Below are positions 10,492 to 21,388 of a stretch of 64,000 nt of DNA, piece after piece. Within the stretch, counting starts at the first letter, position 1; the number at the start of each line of letters is the position of its first letter. A model generated the notes under the pieces. It did no database searches. It saw only the letters and a program-made list of their open reading frames with translations, and was not told the DNA's origin. The position numbers and the translations under genes were made by a program. Origin of the DNA: Fulvia fulva (lineage: Eukaryota; Ascomycota; Dothideomycetes; Mycosphaerellales; Mycosphaerellaceae); assembly GCF_020509005.1 (NCBI RefSeq), contig NC_063013.1:248001-312000 (forward strand), written 5' to 3'.

Positions 10492-11001
10492 TGTTGCTGG
10501 GGGGATTTATGGATGGTGGCCGAGATGGTGAAGGGAGGGCGATGAAAAGGCAGTAACAGTTCTTGCGATAGGGCTTAGCTCGAGGCTTGTCTCACATGCG
10601 ACACAGTCCTCACCTTGCGATTCCACAGAGCATCTGCTAGCTGATGCATCGTCTTCGGCCTAAGTCGCCACATCGAGCATTGCAGCACTCCCACTCAGAT
10701 TTCCGCTCTCACCAGCAGCACGAGCAAAGATCAATCTTCATTGCTTCACACCTCACACTTCCATCTGTGTCCGTGACATCCGCAAGTATCGGTGCATCCT
10801 GAAGTGATTGCCACCGATCCAGCAGAGTGCATGCCTGGACCAGTTCATCTGGGCATAACACCAGTCGATCTTGGCTGTATATGAAATGCCGTCCTAGCGG
10901 TCGGGATTGTGCTCGGCGGCCAGAATAGGTATCAATGGGCAAGAAGATAAGGGTACCACAGCGCCTACCTGCCCCAACTCCTTTGCCGAAAGATACACAC
11001 C
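10492..11001. other. Intergenic
   Basis: Nothing convincing. A minus-strand frame at 10709-11044 lacks motifs. Confidence 0.45.
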
Positions 11002-11751
11002 TCAGCATATGAATTGATCCGCCTCCCCCCTCGACATCCAACACTGCGCCACCACATCCCGACTATCCCTACAGTAAGACCAATGCTTCTCGCATGGCCT
11101 GTTCGTGCTCGCTCCTAGCTCTCTTGTCCGCGTCTTCCCGCAGCTCTCGCACTGCGCCACTTCCACTTCGACCGGATCGTCTACAAAATTCAGCCAATCA
11201 ACTCTCTTCCAGAGCGACGCGACGTCAAGAGATTCGCGATACTCTTTCAGGCCCGGAAGCGGCGAAATATGCTTTTCTTCCAATACCATAGCCAGGTCTG
11301 AGCGCTTAGGCTGGCTCCCGAAGTCGCGAAGGGTGGTCAGGTTTGCAGACACACGCCACAGACATCGACAGCCCTATCCGTCAGTGCGATGATCTGGTCG
11401 TACGCCTGTTCTTCCGGGTCCACGTTTCAGTATGCTTATTCGCGACCTTCGAGACCTCTCGAGATGGTAACGCAGTGACTTATCCAGCGGAAAGCTGGCT
11501 TTGCCGTGGTACAGGCATTGGAGAAGGCACTCAAGAGCCTCTGGGTCGTCGTCGAAGCGGCTCCAGCTCACGACGTGACGTTTCCGCGAATTGGTCCGTA
11601 AGAACTGTTCTGAAGTAGAAGGAGTTGGAACACAAGATGATCTTGCGTGCGTAGACCGATCGGCCAGAGAAGATGATGGTGATGTCCGAGAAGGTTCACG
11701 GTTACTATAGAAACGGGCAACGTGAAGTAGTGGTGGTCGTGCCATAATCAT
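11002..11751 (-). pseudogene. BTB/POZ-domain gene, frameshifted
   Basis: Pieces of a fungal BTB/POZ protein (protein-protein interaction, often Cul3 adaptor) lie in order but in different frames: an N-terminal FYSNREP (frame of the ATG at 11751), then FSDITIIFSGRSVYARKI and LCSNSFYF in a second frame, then DDDPEALECLLQCLYHG back in the first frame, then VSKVANKH and EQAYDQIIALTDRAVDV, and finally a tail with Cys-x-x-Cys (QCESCGK). No introns of credible size explain the changes, so at least two small indels are needed. Either a pseudogene or a stretch of poor sequence. The tail frame 11002-11352 is open but starts at a GTG, not an ATG. Confidence 0.65.
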
Positions 11752-12680
11752 TTTGTGGTCAAGTCTCGTGGATGATGACGGTGTGAGTCCAAGTCATGCA
11801 TGCGATCGAGGCCTAGTCTAGAGTCAGTACTGGAGCAGCGATGTTTGCTCCGAGTGCCGCCTGCGTGGAGGTCCTAATGCAGCACATAGTATCTGATGCG
11901 CTTGGTGAGACTGCGGCGATGCCTTTTGAAAGCACGAATACTACAGGCGAGGCACATGGTAATACTGTCGCTGCCAGGAGAACTCGGACGTCGTTGAGGT
12001 GACTGCCTGAAATCGAGAGGAAAGTTGGTATCGGTCGTGCTTGACGTACGTAACCACGCCCCCAACGGGCTACTTTCTGTAGACTTCTGATGCGTAATAG
12101 TCGACAGCTCGCTTCGGTCTTGATGGTCGGCGGCGGGGGTGTCCTCTGTCGCTGCACCGCATGAATGGAATCGCATGATCCAGCCATGGTTATCAAGACT
12201 GTTCCAACGAAAAAGAGAAGCGTGCCAAGTGGCTTGTCTTTCATAGCAGCCTCGCTGCATCGATTCCGCACAGAAGAAATTACTTATACTGACAGACCTA
12301 GTAAAAGCAGTGCTGTGCTCTGCAAAGACAACTGCAAAGTCGTGTGTCTCCGCCCCAAGTCCATCCCATCCCATGACATGAAATGCGCTCGCGCTAGTAA
12401 CCAGTATGCATAGCGCTCCTCTCAAACACCTGAATTCGCCCTTTCGCCACTCCAGATGCATTGTGCTCATTCTCAGCGTACAAGGCGTGGTTCTCATCTT
12501 TCTTCTCTCTTTCCGATCAAAAAGGTGTCGTTCGAGTTTGAACGACCCTTGTCCATGGTATCCAGGATGTCGTATGTTGCATTCGGAGCTGCTTCCGTCA
12601 AGGCGCAGCTGTTCCGATCTGATCCCGGCTCGCGGGGTATTGTGGTTTCGTGATGGCTGCCTGCGCTCGTTTCGTGTCGA
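11752..12680. other. Intergenic, 0.9 kb
   Basis: Open frames on the minus strand at 11813-12497 overlap each other and show no motif; I see no supported gene. Confidence 0.45.
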
Positions 12681-13666
12681 TTAGGCCGCTTGGTAGAGGA
12701 GAAGCGGCTCGCCGACGTTCTCGATCTCGGGGATTGTGCATCGTAGATCGAATGCTTTCGATAGCACGATCTTGAAGATCTGGGAGGTGGTCAGTTCATC
12801 ATCATCATCATCAACAGTAGCCGCATGTTTGCATGGTAGAGATGCATGACCGAGGACGAACCTTCTGCACGTTGATGCTGTGACTTGTGCTCGAGAAGAT
12901 CAAGCTGGCTTTCATGGCCTTTGCGAATCTCTTCGCTTGAGTGGAGATTTCTTCTTGCTCTTCTCGCGGAAAGTTGACGAAGTGGTCATATTTTGTGCCG
13001 ACTAAGAAGGGGATGGCTGTCTTGTTGAAACCGCGCCCTTGACGGTACCACTCCTTGATGCTGTTGAGTGTGGACTTGCGAGTGAGGTCGAACATGAAAA
13101 GGATGGCGACTGCGTCGTTGCAAACCAGAGGCAGCATGTTGACGAACTCGCGCTGGCCTCCGAGATCCCAGATGGAGAATGTGATCTCTGTGTTGCGTAT
13201 GGATATGGTCTTCTCCATGAAGTTGACGCCTGCAAGCACTTATTAGCGCAAGCAATATGCACAGCATATAGCTCCACTCACCCAACGTCTGTATGTAGTC
13301 CTCGTCCCAGCTGCCCTCCACATACTTGACCATCAAGCTCGTCTTGCCAATCTGCGCATCTCCGACCATGCCCACCTTGATGACCACCGACGCATTCTTT
13401 GGTGCCTGTTGCTGACCATTCTGTGCCTGGCTCTGTGTCGAAGCGGGCCTGCTTAGCCCATTGCCGTTCTGGAGGTGGTCTGAGGCGTTATCGTGAGAGT
13501 AGGATCGTGAGAAGCCGGTGTCGGAGTATGATGTTTGCGGCCGGCCATCGTACGTGGGGTTCGACTGCGGTTGCGAGTTGAGAGAGGAAGCGGTGATTGT
13601 GTGCATTGAGGCGTCGTCGGGGGAGGGATGCTTCTCGCTGCTGCCGTTGGCCTGGTCGAGGTCCAT
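12681..13666 (-). CDS. TEM1: Tem1/Spg1-type septation GTPase
   Basis: Ras-like GTPase at the head of the mitotic exit / septation initiation network, acting at spindle pole bodies to license cytokinesis and septum formation. Exons 13282-13666, 12862-13229 and 12681-12779 (introns 52 and 82 bp) give 283 aa. Seen: P-loop GDAQIGKTS at about 102-110, switch [16 protein letters not shown] in place of N-K-x-D (typical of Spg1/Tem1), the block [20 protein letters not shown], and a C-terminus YQAA. About 90 residues of Ser/Gln-rich disordered sequence precede the G domain, which is longer than in yeast and usual for filamentous fungi. No prenylation cysteine box, as expected for this subfamily. Confidence 0.95.
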
Positions 13667-14490
13667 GGCGGCGGCTGTTGTGGTGTTGTTTTATGTCCCA
13701 CCCGATCAGGGGACACGTCCGTATCCTGGCTGCGGCGGTGCTGACTGCGTCTCGTGCGGTTGCTGCAGGTACGCTTTCTTTTGGGTTGAGCTGAGAGTTA
13801 CGTGCCTCCTCCGGGCTTGCAGCGAGTTCCCTGTGCAGGCCAACAGCCAAAGCGGGACTTGTAGCCTCGGGTCCGGTCGGTCCCTTGCTCGAGTCACTTG
13901 ACGCCCAGAATGTGCGACTGGCTGCGCAAAAGGGCCGTGAAGAAATGGTCAGCACGGGGACAGTGTCGTGCTTCCGGTGAAGGATAGGCGGAAGTGCCAA
14001 GGAGGAAGTATGGCTGATGCGCTTTGTATGGCAGCGGATGAGATCCGTCCCGCACGCAAACAATCAACAGCGCGGATGCAGGGATCGTGCACTCTTGCTC
14101 TGGTGAAGCCCCACCCTAGCGTGGAGATGCCCGAAGTCCCCGAACGAGCCGCTTGAAACAAGCACTTCTCGACACAATCACCCTACAGACACGTGAAGAT
14201 ATGTGTAGCGTGTGCAGATGCGACATGTCAGTGAATCTAGCAATCGCATGTATGTAAGAGTCGGCGGATTACGTGCACATGGTGTATTCTGGTCTCACCG
14301 TTTCACCCTGGTCCAGACGGCGGGAGATGTGCCTCCGTGTTATGGACGTCATCTGCATTGTGAACTCGAAGAAACCATCATCCACCAATATACACCCACC
14401 AACGATTGATTTCCCATACCCTTGCTCGCGGGATAGCATGTAAGACTTGTACGATACGCGCCCATGAGCTGACACCAACCATTCTCCATC
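13667..14490. promoter_or_regulatory. Divergent region between TEM1 and PSD genes
   Basis: 824 bp separating two conserved genes transcribed outward; should contain both promoters and 5' leaders. No gene or distinct element seen. Confidence 0.45.
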
Positions 14491-16233
14491 ATGCCACCCA
14501 CCACAGCAACCACGCAGGCGCGCCTTGTCCTACCATCCAGAACATTTCCCTCCCAACACCCCAGATACACGCGATCACGACCCTTCGCATCAACGCACAG
14601 AGCATCGAGGCAAGAAGGACAACACCGTAAGTCCTCCTTCAGCTCGCGAGCACGAGAAGCACTGCGCGCCACGCCCATCGTCTGGAAGCCCATACCCATC
14701 GGCCTCGGCATTGCATTTCTGGGCGCTTTCCAACTCTATCGCATCAACGAGCGCGAAAGACGCAAAGACGAGGCGAGATGGCGACTGAGCAAAGATGAAG
14801 AAGACGACGAGTTTGACACGGACGTGATAGGACGACCCAAACCGAGACCGAGGATACGACCTAGTGGGCCATGGAGTGTTACGATAATGTCAACGCTGCC
14901 ATTGAAGGCGTTGAGTAGATGGTGGGGATGGTTTAATAGCATTGATATACCCATGTTCGCAAGAGTGCCGGGCTTCAAGTTGTATGGCTGGGCCTTTGGT
15001 GTCAACTTTGATGAGATCGAGGAGGAGGATCTGAAGAAGTTCAGGAACTTGTCGGAGTTCTTCTATCGCACATTGAAGCCTGGAGTGAGGCCGTTGGATC
15101 CACACCCGAATGCGCTGTCGAGCCCGGCAGATGGCAGGATTGTGCAGTTCGGACTGATTGAGCATGGGGAGGTTGAGCAGGTCAAAGGCGTGACATACAG
15201 CGTGGACGCATTGCTGGGAGCAAAGCCCACTGCTGGCACACCAGGAACAAGCAACATCCCCGGCACGGCGGGAGCGCCAAAAATGAGCAAGGACAGGACA
15301 AGGGACGGCGATGAAGAGATCCTCCGTGAGGACGAAGAGTTCGCCCGCATCAACGGTATCTCCTACAACCTACCAAGCTTGCTCTCTGGCGCAGCATCAG
15401 GAAAGAAGAGGAGATCATGGTGGAAACTACCCAAATCCGGCAACGAGTCAGACCCCAAGAACACCGACCCCAAACTACGAGAAGGAGGCTCGGAAGCATC
15501 CATCATCCCAACATCCGACCAATCCACAAAATCAGCCCCCTCCTCCGAACAGGAAGTCGCCCGAGACCTCGCCTCACGAGAGAAACCCTGGTATGCACCA
15601 GCAGAACAACAAGAAGTGCCCACAGCACTCTACTACTGCGTAGTCTACCTCGCACCCGGCGACTACCACCGCTTCCACTCTCCCGTCTCATGGGTCGTCG
15701 AGAGCAGACGGCACTTCGCTGGTGAACTCTACTCAGTCTCTCCCTTCCTAGTCAAGAACCTGCCAGGCCTCTTCACCCTCAACGAGCGCGTCGCCCTCCT
15801 CGGCCGATGGAAATACGGCTTCTTCTCCTACACCCCCGTCGGCGCTACGAATGTCGGCTCCATCGTTATCAACTTCGATCGCGAATTACGAACAAATAGC
15901 CTTTTAACCGATACCCTCGCGGACAAGGCCGCAGAGGAAGCGTCAGAGCGTGGGGAACCATATTCCGGCTACGCCGAGGCTACATACACCTCCGCGTCAA
16001 AAGTACTCGGTGGCCATGCATTGAGGCGAGGCGAAGAGATGGGTGGCTTCCAGCTTGGGAGCACGATCGTCATGGTGTTTGAGGCTCCTAAGGGACGGAG
16101 ACCGACGTTTGATGAGGGCTTTACGGGGACGGAGAGGAGAGGCGGGTGGAAGTGGTGTATTGAGAATGGGAAGAAGGTGCAGGTCGGGGAGAAGTTGGGG
16201 TTTGTGGATCATCCGGAGGATGAAGGACGATGA
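14491..16233 (+). CDS. PSD1: Mitochondrial phosphatidylserine decarboxylase proenzyme
   Basis: Converts phosphatidylserine to phosphatidylethanolamine at the inner mitochondrial membrane. Single exon, 580 aa. Basic Ser/Arg-rich N-terminal presequence, one hydrophobic segment near residue 70-85 (PIPIGLGIAFLGAFQLY), then the catalytic domain: PADGRIVQFG, YHRFHSP with the conserved His residues, and the LGST motif at 522-525 where self-cleavage makes the beta chain and the pyruvoyl group on the alpha chain. An insertion of about 100 residues between INGISYNLPSLL and TALYYCVVY is low complexity, a common fungal feature. Divergent from TEM1. Confidence 0.95.
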   Translation: MPPTTATTQARLVLPSRTFPSQHPRYTRSRPFASTHRASRQEGQHRKSSFSSRAREALRATPIVWKPIPIGLGIAFLGAFQLYRINERERRKDEARWRLSKDEEDDEFDTDVIGRPKPRPRIRPSGPWSVTIMSTLPLKALSRWWGWFNSIDIPMFARVPGFKLYGWAFGVNFDEIEEEDLKKFRNLSEFFYRTLKPGVRPLDPHPNALSSPADGRIVQFGLIEHGEVEQVKGVTYSVDALLGAKPTAGTPGTSNIPGTAGAPKMSKDRTRDGDEEILREDEEFARINGISYNLPSLLSGAASGKKRRSWWKLPKSGNESDPKNTDPKLREGGSEASIIPTSDQSTKSAPSSEQEVARDLASREKPWYAPAEQQEVPTALYYCVVYLAPGDYHRFHSPVSWVVESRRHFAGELYSVSPFLVKNLPGLFTLNERVALLGRWKYGFFSYTPVGATNVGSIVINFDRELRTNSLLTDTLADKAAEEASERGEPYSGYAEATYTSASKVLGGHALRRGEEMGGFQLGSTIVMVFEAPKGRRPTFDEGFTGTERRGGWKWCIENGKKVQVGEKLGFVDHPEDEGR

Positions 16234-16445
16234 GTACAATGCGGTGGACTGATGATCTCCCCTCGGCCTTACGAGGCAATGTCACCGTTGCTGCCGCCGT
16301 TCCTCGATGCGACCTTTTCTCGCTTTTTTCCCTGGCTCTTTCTCTTCTCAAGTCCTTGCACCCTAGCGACCTCTTTGCTTCTCTTTTCTACCTGTCATTC
16401 CGTCTTGCGATTGGATGAGTATTTGCCTGGGATTTAGCTCCCAGC

Positions 16446-17476
16446 TCATGTTTGCCAAGCGACCAAGGCCATACTGCCACAACCTTTGAACACCACTTCC
16501 TCTTCCTCTTCCTCTTCCTCTACCCCTTGCTCTGCCCCCTGCTCTGCCTCATGCTCTGCTCGCCGTCCCGTCTGCCCCGCTCCGCCGCCCTTCCTACCTC
16601 CGCCACTCACCTCTCCATCTTCCTCCATTCCCTCCCTCACCCAACCAGGCTCAAATCCCTCAGCAAGCTCCTCCCCCAACGACACCTCCATCTCCCCAAC
16701 CGCCATACCAGCATCCTCCTTCCCCCTCCGTCGTCCACCCCGAGGCCTCCTCTGCTTCCCATCCTGTCCCACACTGGCCGCACCCAGCGCCATGGCTCGT
16801 CCAATCTCCTTGCGGCCCTCCAGTCGTATGATCGTCGCCTCGCTCTCAGGACCGTCGGCCACAAGCACGCACTGTGATTGCAGTCTTCGAGGCGGCGAGA
16901 CTGTTACGCGGGGACTGTAGGGGTTGGGCGAGAAATTCATTTGCACGCGGAAGGCCTGTGTGGGTGGATGGACAGTTAGCATGGTTGTCCAGAAGAACCA
17001 CGCACGCTGGCCAGCTTGCTGCGGGATACTTCTGACTGACGAACCTCAAGCCCCGGCACCCCCAAATGTAAACAAAACCGCACACTCCCATCAACATAGA
17101 CCGACACTACCTGCGTAAGCCCGCCGAGCGTGCAGGTCAGCGCGGTGATGTATTGCAGATATTTCGGGAGCAAGCGGCCGCACCAGATTTTGCCGGCGTT
17201 GGGGATTCTGGTGGTGGGGAGGGAGAGGGTTTCGACGAGGGTTGGGCTGATGAGGTTTATGGGGGAGGAGGTGTCGAGGCAGATTCCGGAGACGGAGTAG
17301 AGGGAGAGGGTTGTGCTGTGGAGGATGGCGGTTGTGCGGAAGGGGGGTGGCTGTGGGAGGACATGGTGGTTGTGGTGGTGTGTTGTGTTGCTTTGGGGAT
17401 GGTCGGGGTGTAGATAGGCGATGAGATGGAGAGGTTGGTTGGGAGATGTGGAGCGAACGGTTGAGGGTGTTTGCAT
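16446..17476 (-). CDS. Retropepsin-like domain protein with acidic tail
   Basis: Exon 1 17030-17476 and exon 2 16446-16955 with a 74-bp intron (GTATCC donor, CACAG acceptor) give about 318 aa. The block ICLDTSSPINLISPTLVE matches the active-site region of retropepsin-like domains, but with D-T-S rather than the usual D-T/S-G, so the activity is doubtful. A following region with alternating hydrophobics (QYITALTCTLGG, VVSVYVDG) fits the beta-barrel. The C-terminal half is disordered, Gly/Glu/Arg-rich, with a run of Glu codons. The donor choice is not certain. Likely related in origin to the gene at 9274-10035. Confidence 0.55.
16497..16521 (+). repeat. TTCCTC microsatellite
   Basis: Four units of a hexanucleotide; on the minus strand it encodes the Glu tract of the retropepsin-like protein. 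Confidence 0.8.
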
Positions 17477-18423
17477 GTGAGATTACGAATCTGCGAGATG
17501 GGTCTGGTCTGTGCGTTCGGGCGTTCGGCAGCATGTGAAAGAAGTGGTGAAGAGTAAATCTGGAATTTCTCTCGCACGCGCCGTTTCGTCGACGGGTATA
17601 GATGTCAAGCGGATAAGTAGTGCCAAGAGTACGGCATCTCCGATTTCGCCATCGTTACGGTATGACTAAGTTGCTTTGATGTGGGAGATTGACATGCACG
17701 AGTACCGTCTGCTAGGCGAGGCTCGGAGTCGTGGTGCTGCGATAAAGTAGTGTGCTATTCACGTTGGTATTGTCTGTATACAGCTTTCTCTTCGTCACTC
17801 CTCGCTGCTTCCATTGGCTACTGGTTCATTCTTATTGTGTAGGGCGTTGTATTTCTAATGTGGGCGATCATATTGTAGTCCGCTTGCTGTATGCTTTGCA
17901 TTCTGTGAATGAGACTCGTGTTTGTCGATAGATACCCCATATCGCTCCTCCCCCAGCTCATCCTTGCTTCACTATACTCTCTACAATACACAGCATTCGG
18001 GCTCTGTCTTGTACGATAATTAACCAACATTTCGATGCTCACAGCTCTATTCATCGTCACAGCATACACTATAACCTACAATCGACCATCTCAATACCAT
18101 ATGGTCCACTTTCAAGTTTCGTCCAGCTACACTACAACATTCACTCGACCCCATCCAACTCGCTAGCGTGCCAAGCATCTGCCTCTTCTCCTGCGGAAAT
18201 CCCACCATGGAAACGGGAACTCTTCTGGCAGCTCCTAGAGATAGTATACACCAACATACAGCAAGCAACCCTCTTTTTCGGTGCATTCTCTCCATCTTCG
18301 ACTTCTTCGCCTCTCTTCCACACGCCACACAGCTATCATCCTGTCCTCTGAGTACACTCAGTCCCGTCTCGACTCTTCTGCCCACCGCATACAACAGACG
18401 ACACCTCCACTACACAACACACG
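17477..18423. other. Intergenic, 0.9 kb
   Basis: No supported gene. Composition is close to neutral, and open frames at 17818-18394 (minus) carry no motif. Confidence 0.45.
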
Positions 18424-19542
18424 ATGGCCAACCCTCTCGCCGGACCCAAGTACAACAAAGCCTACGTCCTAGCCCACTGCGCAACTCGTAACTTCTACCA
18501 TACCGGTAAAGGCGTATGGTACGAAGGTCTTCCTCCAGATGGATCGGACCCTAGAATGGGTATCAAGGGACCAGGTGCTGCTGCGTGGTAAGATTTGGCT
18601 GTTTCATCTGTACTCTAAGATATGCTAATACTACGTAGGAAAGCCCGAAATACAAACCAGACAGCAGAGCAAATTGCCCAAGTCACGGGAACAAGCGCCC
18701 CGAGCATCGCAGCACCTCCCGCCGCCACCCCTGCCTCGATCAACCCGCCAGCAGCCCAGCCAGCGCCGCCGTCTCTCGTCGTCGTCCTGAGGCGCGTAAT
18801 GCTTGAAGCGGGCATCGCCCGTCTCAGCGCCCCGAGCACAGCACCAGCACCCTCCCTCCCCGTCCGCCTGCCAGTCACAGCACCAGCGCCCGCCGCCCAG
18901 CCCTTCTCCTACTTCGGAGCTGGCCTTCCCTCCGCCGCGCCGCCATCACCCACCACCACCCTCCCACCACCAACCGCACCACCAACCCGCCCCCTCTCTT
19001 CTCGCCTCGCCGCAAAGCGCGCGGCATCACCACCACCACCACCACCACCACCAACCCCACCAAAGCGCCGCCAGCCCGCTCCCAAGCCCCGCGCGGCCAG
19101 CAACAACGACGAGGAAGCCCCTCCCGTGCGCCTCGACGACAACGGGCGGCCATACTTGGCCAACGGGCCACGCGACGCGGTCGAGCGTCACCGACGTGGC
19201 CTCGATATGAGGGGTGTGGATGTTTCTGGTGGAGCGGCCGTCGTGCGCGGCTGTCCTTACTCCGATCTTCGGGGTTGGAGGGCTAGTTCGCCGCGGCCGT
19301 GGGATGAGACGGCGAAGGAGATGGCGGCCAGGCTGGCGAGGGAGGAAGAAGATGGGGAGGAAGAGGAAGGCGAGGGTGCTGGGGGGGGCACCCTGTCGAT
19401 GATGATGATGATCTGTATGATTGAAGCGTTTTTGTTTTTTGGTGCGTGTTGCGGGTTGTGCTTTTGGGAGTTTGGGAAGATACCCTGGGTTCGTTGTTGT
19501 CGCCGTACCTTTTTTTCTGTTTTCTTTAGTCTGGTAGCATGA
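18424..19542 (+). CDS. Hypothetical proline-rich protein, possible late frameshift
   Basis: Exon 1 18424-18587 and exon 2 18639-19542 (51-bp intron, clean frame) give 355 aa. The start MANPLAGPKYNKAYVLAHCA is ordered and contains WYEGLPPDGSDPRMG; the middle is a long Pro/Ala-rich disordered region with a Pro tract; near 300 a more ordered part (DDNGRPYLANGPRDAVE, CPYSDLRGW) follows. At the run of eight G (19381-19388) a one-base change would let the protein end naturally as an Asp-rich tail at about 19420; in the frame as given it instead gains a hydrophobic Cys-rich extension of about 50 residues. No known domain recognised. Confidence 0.6.
19381..19388 (+). repeat. G8 homopolymer at putative frameshift
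   Basis: Eight consecutive G in coding sequence; see the gene at 18424-19542. Confidence 0.8.
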
Positions 19543-19888
19543 AGCGCAGTAATGTCGAGCGCTCTCCAAAGCCATGCTCCTCCAGTCACATTCCGACCGT
19601 AGTACTCACCTTCGCTCTCGCCCTTTCAAGGCCCGATGTTGAACATAAATTAATAAGCTTTCGGGGCGCAACCATGGCATCGGGTCATAGTCGTCAAACA
19701 TCCACGCCTTCAAGCAACACGCTTTAGTAGACGTGTTATCCCAACGCTATGGATATGGTAAGCAGATGGGAAGAGCTTGTAATTCTTTTCGTGGCCACCG
19801 TGCCCCCAACGTAAGTCCTCAGATTCTGCAGCAATCTTTTCCTATATCTACTCGAGTATGGTGACTTGAAATCGTTAACATCATCAAC
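19543..19888. other. Intergenic
   Basis: No gene seen; probably terminator of the upstream gene and promoter of the CLN3-like gene. Confidence 0.45.
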
Positions 19889-21388
19889 ATGGAGTCACCT
19901 ACCAAGGAGTCACCCACCATGGAGTCACCCACCAAGGAAGCCGTCTCTGAGACCACGAGTGGAAAGACTACAGATACCGTCGAGAAAGGCGGCGAGAGTG
20001 TTAAGAAAGACGAACGTCGAAAGGGACTTCGGTGCACGAAAGCAGCATGGGCTTTCTTCTTCATGGGACTTCTGGTAAGTCTTGTGCATGCAAGATCGCA
20101 AAAGCCTCGCTGACGAAAAGACTAGATCGGCTTGCCAGCGACAGTGACAGCGTCAGCGTCCAGCTCCATGTTCGACGGCATGACCGGCGTCTTCGAAATC
20201 TGCAACTCCGTCGTCGCAGCGGCAACATCTTTGTGCACCCCATTCCTGATGCGACGTTTCACCTACAGAACCAGCATGATAATATGCGCAGTCGCAACAG
20301 TGCTGTCTTATCTGTTCTGCGCCCTACCGGAACCGATGAGCACTGCAAAGAAAGTCAACGAAGCTGGACCGGTAATCGGTACGATGATTAGTGGATTCAT
20401 GCATGCTTTCGGCGTCGCCAGCATCATCGCTCTCCAGGCTTTCTTCCCTCAAGAAGCCCCTTTGGCATTGAGTGCTGGCAGTGGTCTTGCTGTAATCGTT
20501 GGCCCGGGTTCGTTGATCGGCCTCCTCGCTGCTTTCGGCCAATCCGCATGGAGAAGGGTATTGCTTGTGTACATGCCGACAGGTCCGCTGATTATGGTGG
20601 TTTGGTGGTTACTGATGGAGCAGAAATATATAGATGCTGCAGAGGCGTCTCGGACCGCTGCTCGCAAGGCCGGATCGAAAGACGGCGAGGAGTCGAAATC
20701 GACTGAAAGCGATGGCGATTCCACACCACCAAGCACAGAATCCGACACGCAGGACACGACGACTCGCCCGGCCGTTCAGCAACGATCACGGATGGATTTA
20801 TTGTTCAAGATGGTGTTGCCGCAGTATCTGCTGGCGTTCCTGCTGATATGCGTAGCAGCGAATCTGGCTACCATGGGAGTCGCACCTAGTTTGCAGAAGT
20901 TGAAACGCTTCAAGGATGCGCCCAAGGGTGATCTCCAGTTTGAGCTGATCTGTAAGTGTTTCTTTCCCATGCGATCTGATCATGTTAGCAAGCTGACTTC
21001 CGCCCCAGTCCTGGCATCTGGCGTTGGCAACTTTCTATTCGCCACACTTGCCGGCATTCGGCCCAGCAGGGGTGTTTGGATCTGGACAGCACTGCAGACG
21101 CTCCTCTGCATCGTCGGCGTGATACAGTTGTGGGCTCCATTTCTAACGTACTATGCTTTCTGGGTCGAGGTGATGTTCTTCATCGGCGGGATCGTCGGAG
21201 TAGGCCGGACCAACTGCTTCTTTTCTCTGTCGGAAGACTTCAGAGGCGAGGAGTACGACGAGGCCACGAGGAGTTTCATGGTGAGTTTTGCAGGCACTGG
21301 CAATTTCCTTGGCGATGGTGTTGGTGGCTGTTTCGCCGTGTTGACGGAGAAACTTGCTACGAAAGCCTTGGTAGCGACGATACGGTGA
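19889..21388 (+). CDS. CLN3 (battenin)-like multispanning membrane protein
   Basis: Exons 19889-20074, 20126-20951 and 21009-21388 (introns 51 and 57 bp) give about 463 aa. The second intron has no stop and a length divisible by three, but splicing joins ELI to FLASGVGN cleanly. About ten hydrophobic segments are visible, with a cytosolic Ser/Asp/Thr loop near the middle (KSTESDGDSTPPSTES). The order of features, with SGFMHAFGVASIIALQ then SAGSGLAVIVGPGSLIGLL and a late FFIGGIVGVGR block, resembles CLN3/Btn1 proteins of the vacuolar/lysosomal membrane, but it is divergent; another MFS-like carrier is the alternative. The N-terminus has four short repeats of ESPTK/ESPTM type (19892-19945). Confidence 0.6.
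19892..19945 (+). repeat. Short tandem coding repeats (E-S-P-T-K/M)
   Basis: A 15-bp unit encoding ESPTK or ESPTM is repeated about three to four times at the N-terminus of the CLN3-like protein. Confidence 0.75.
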
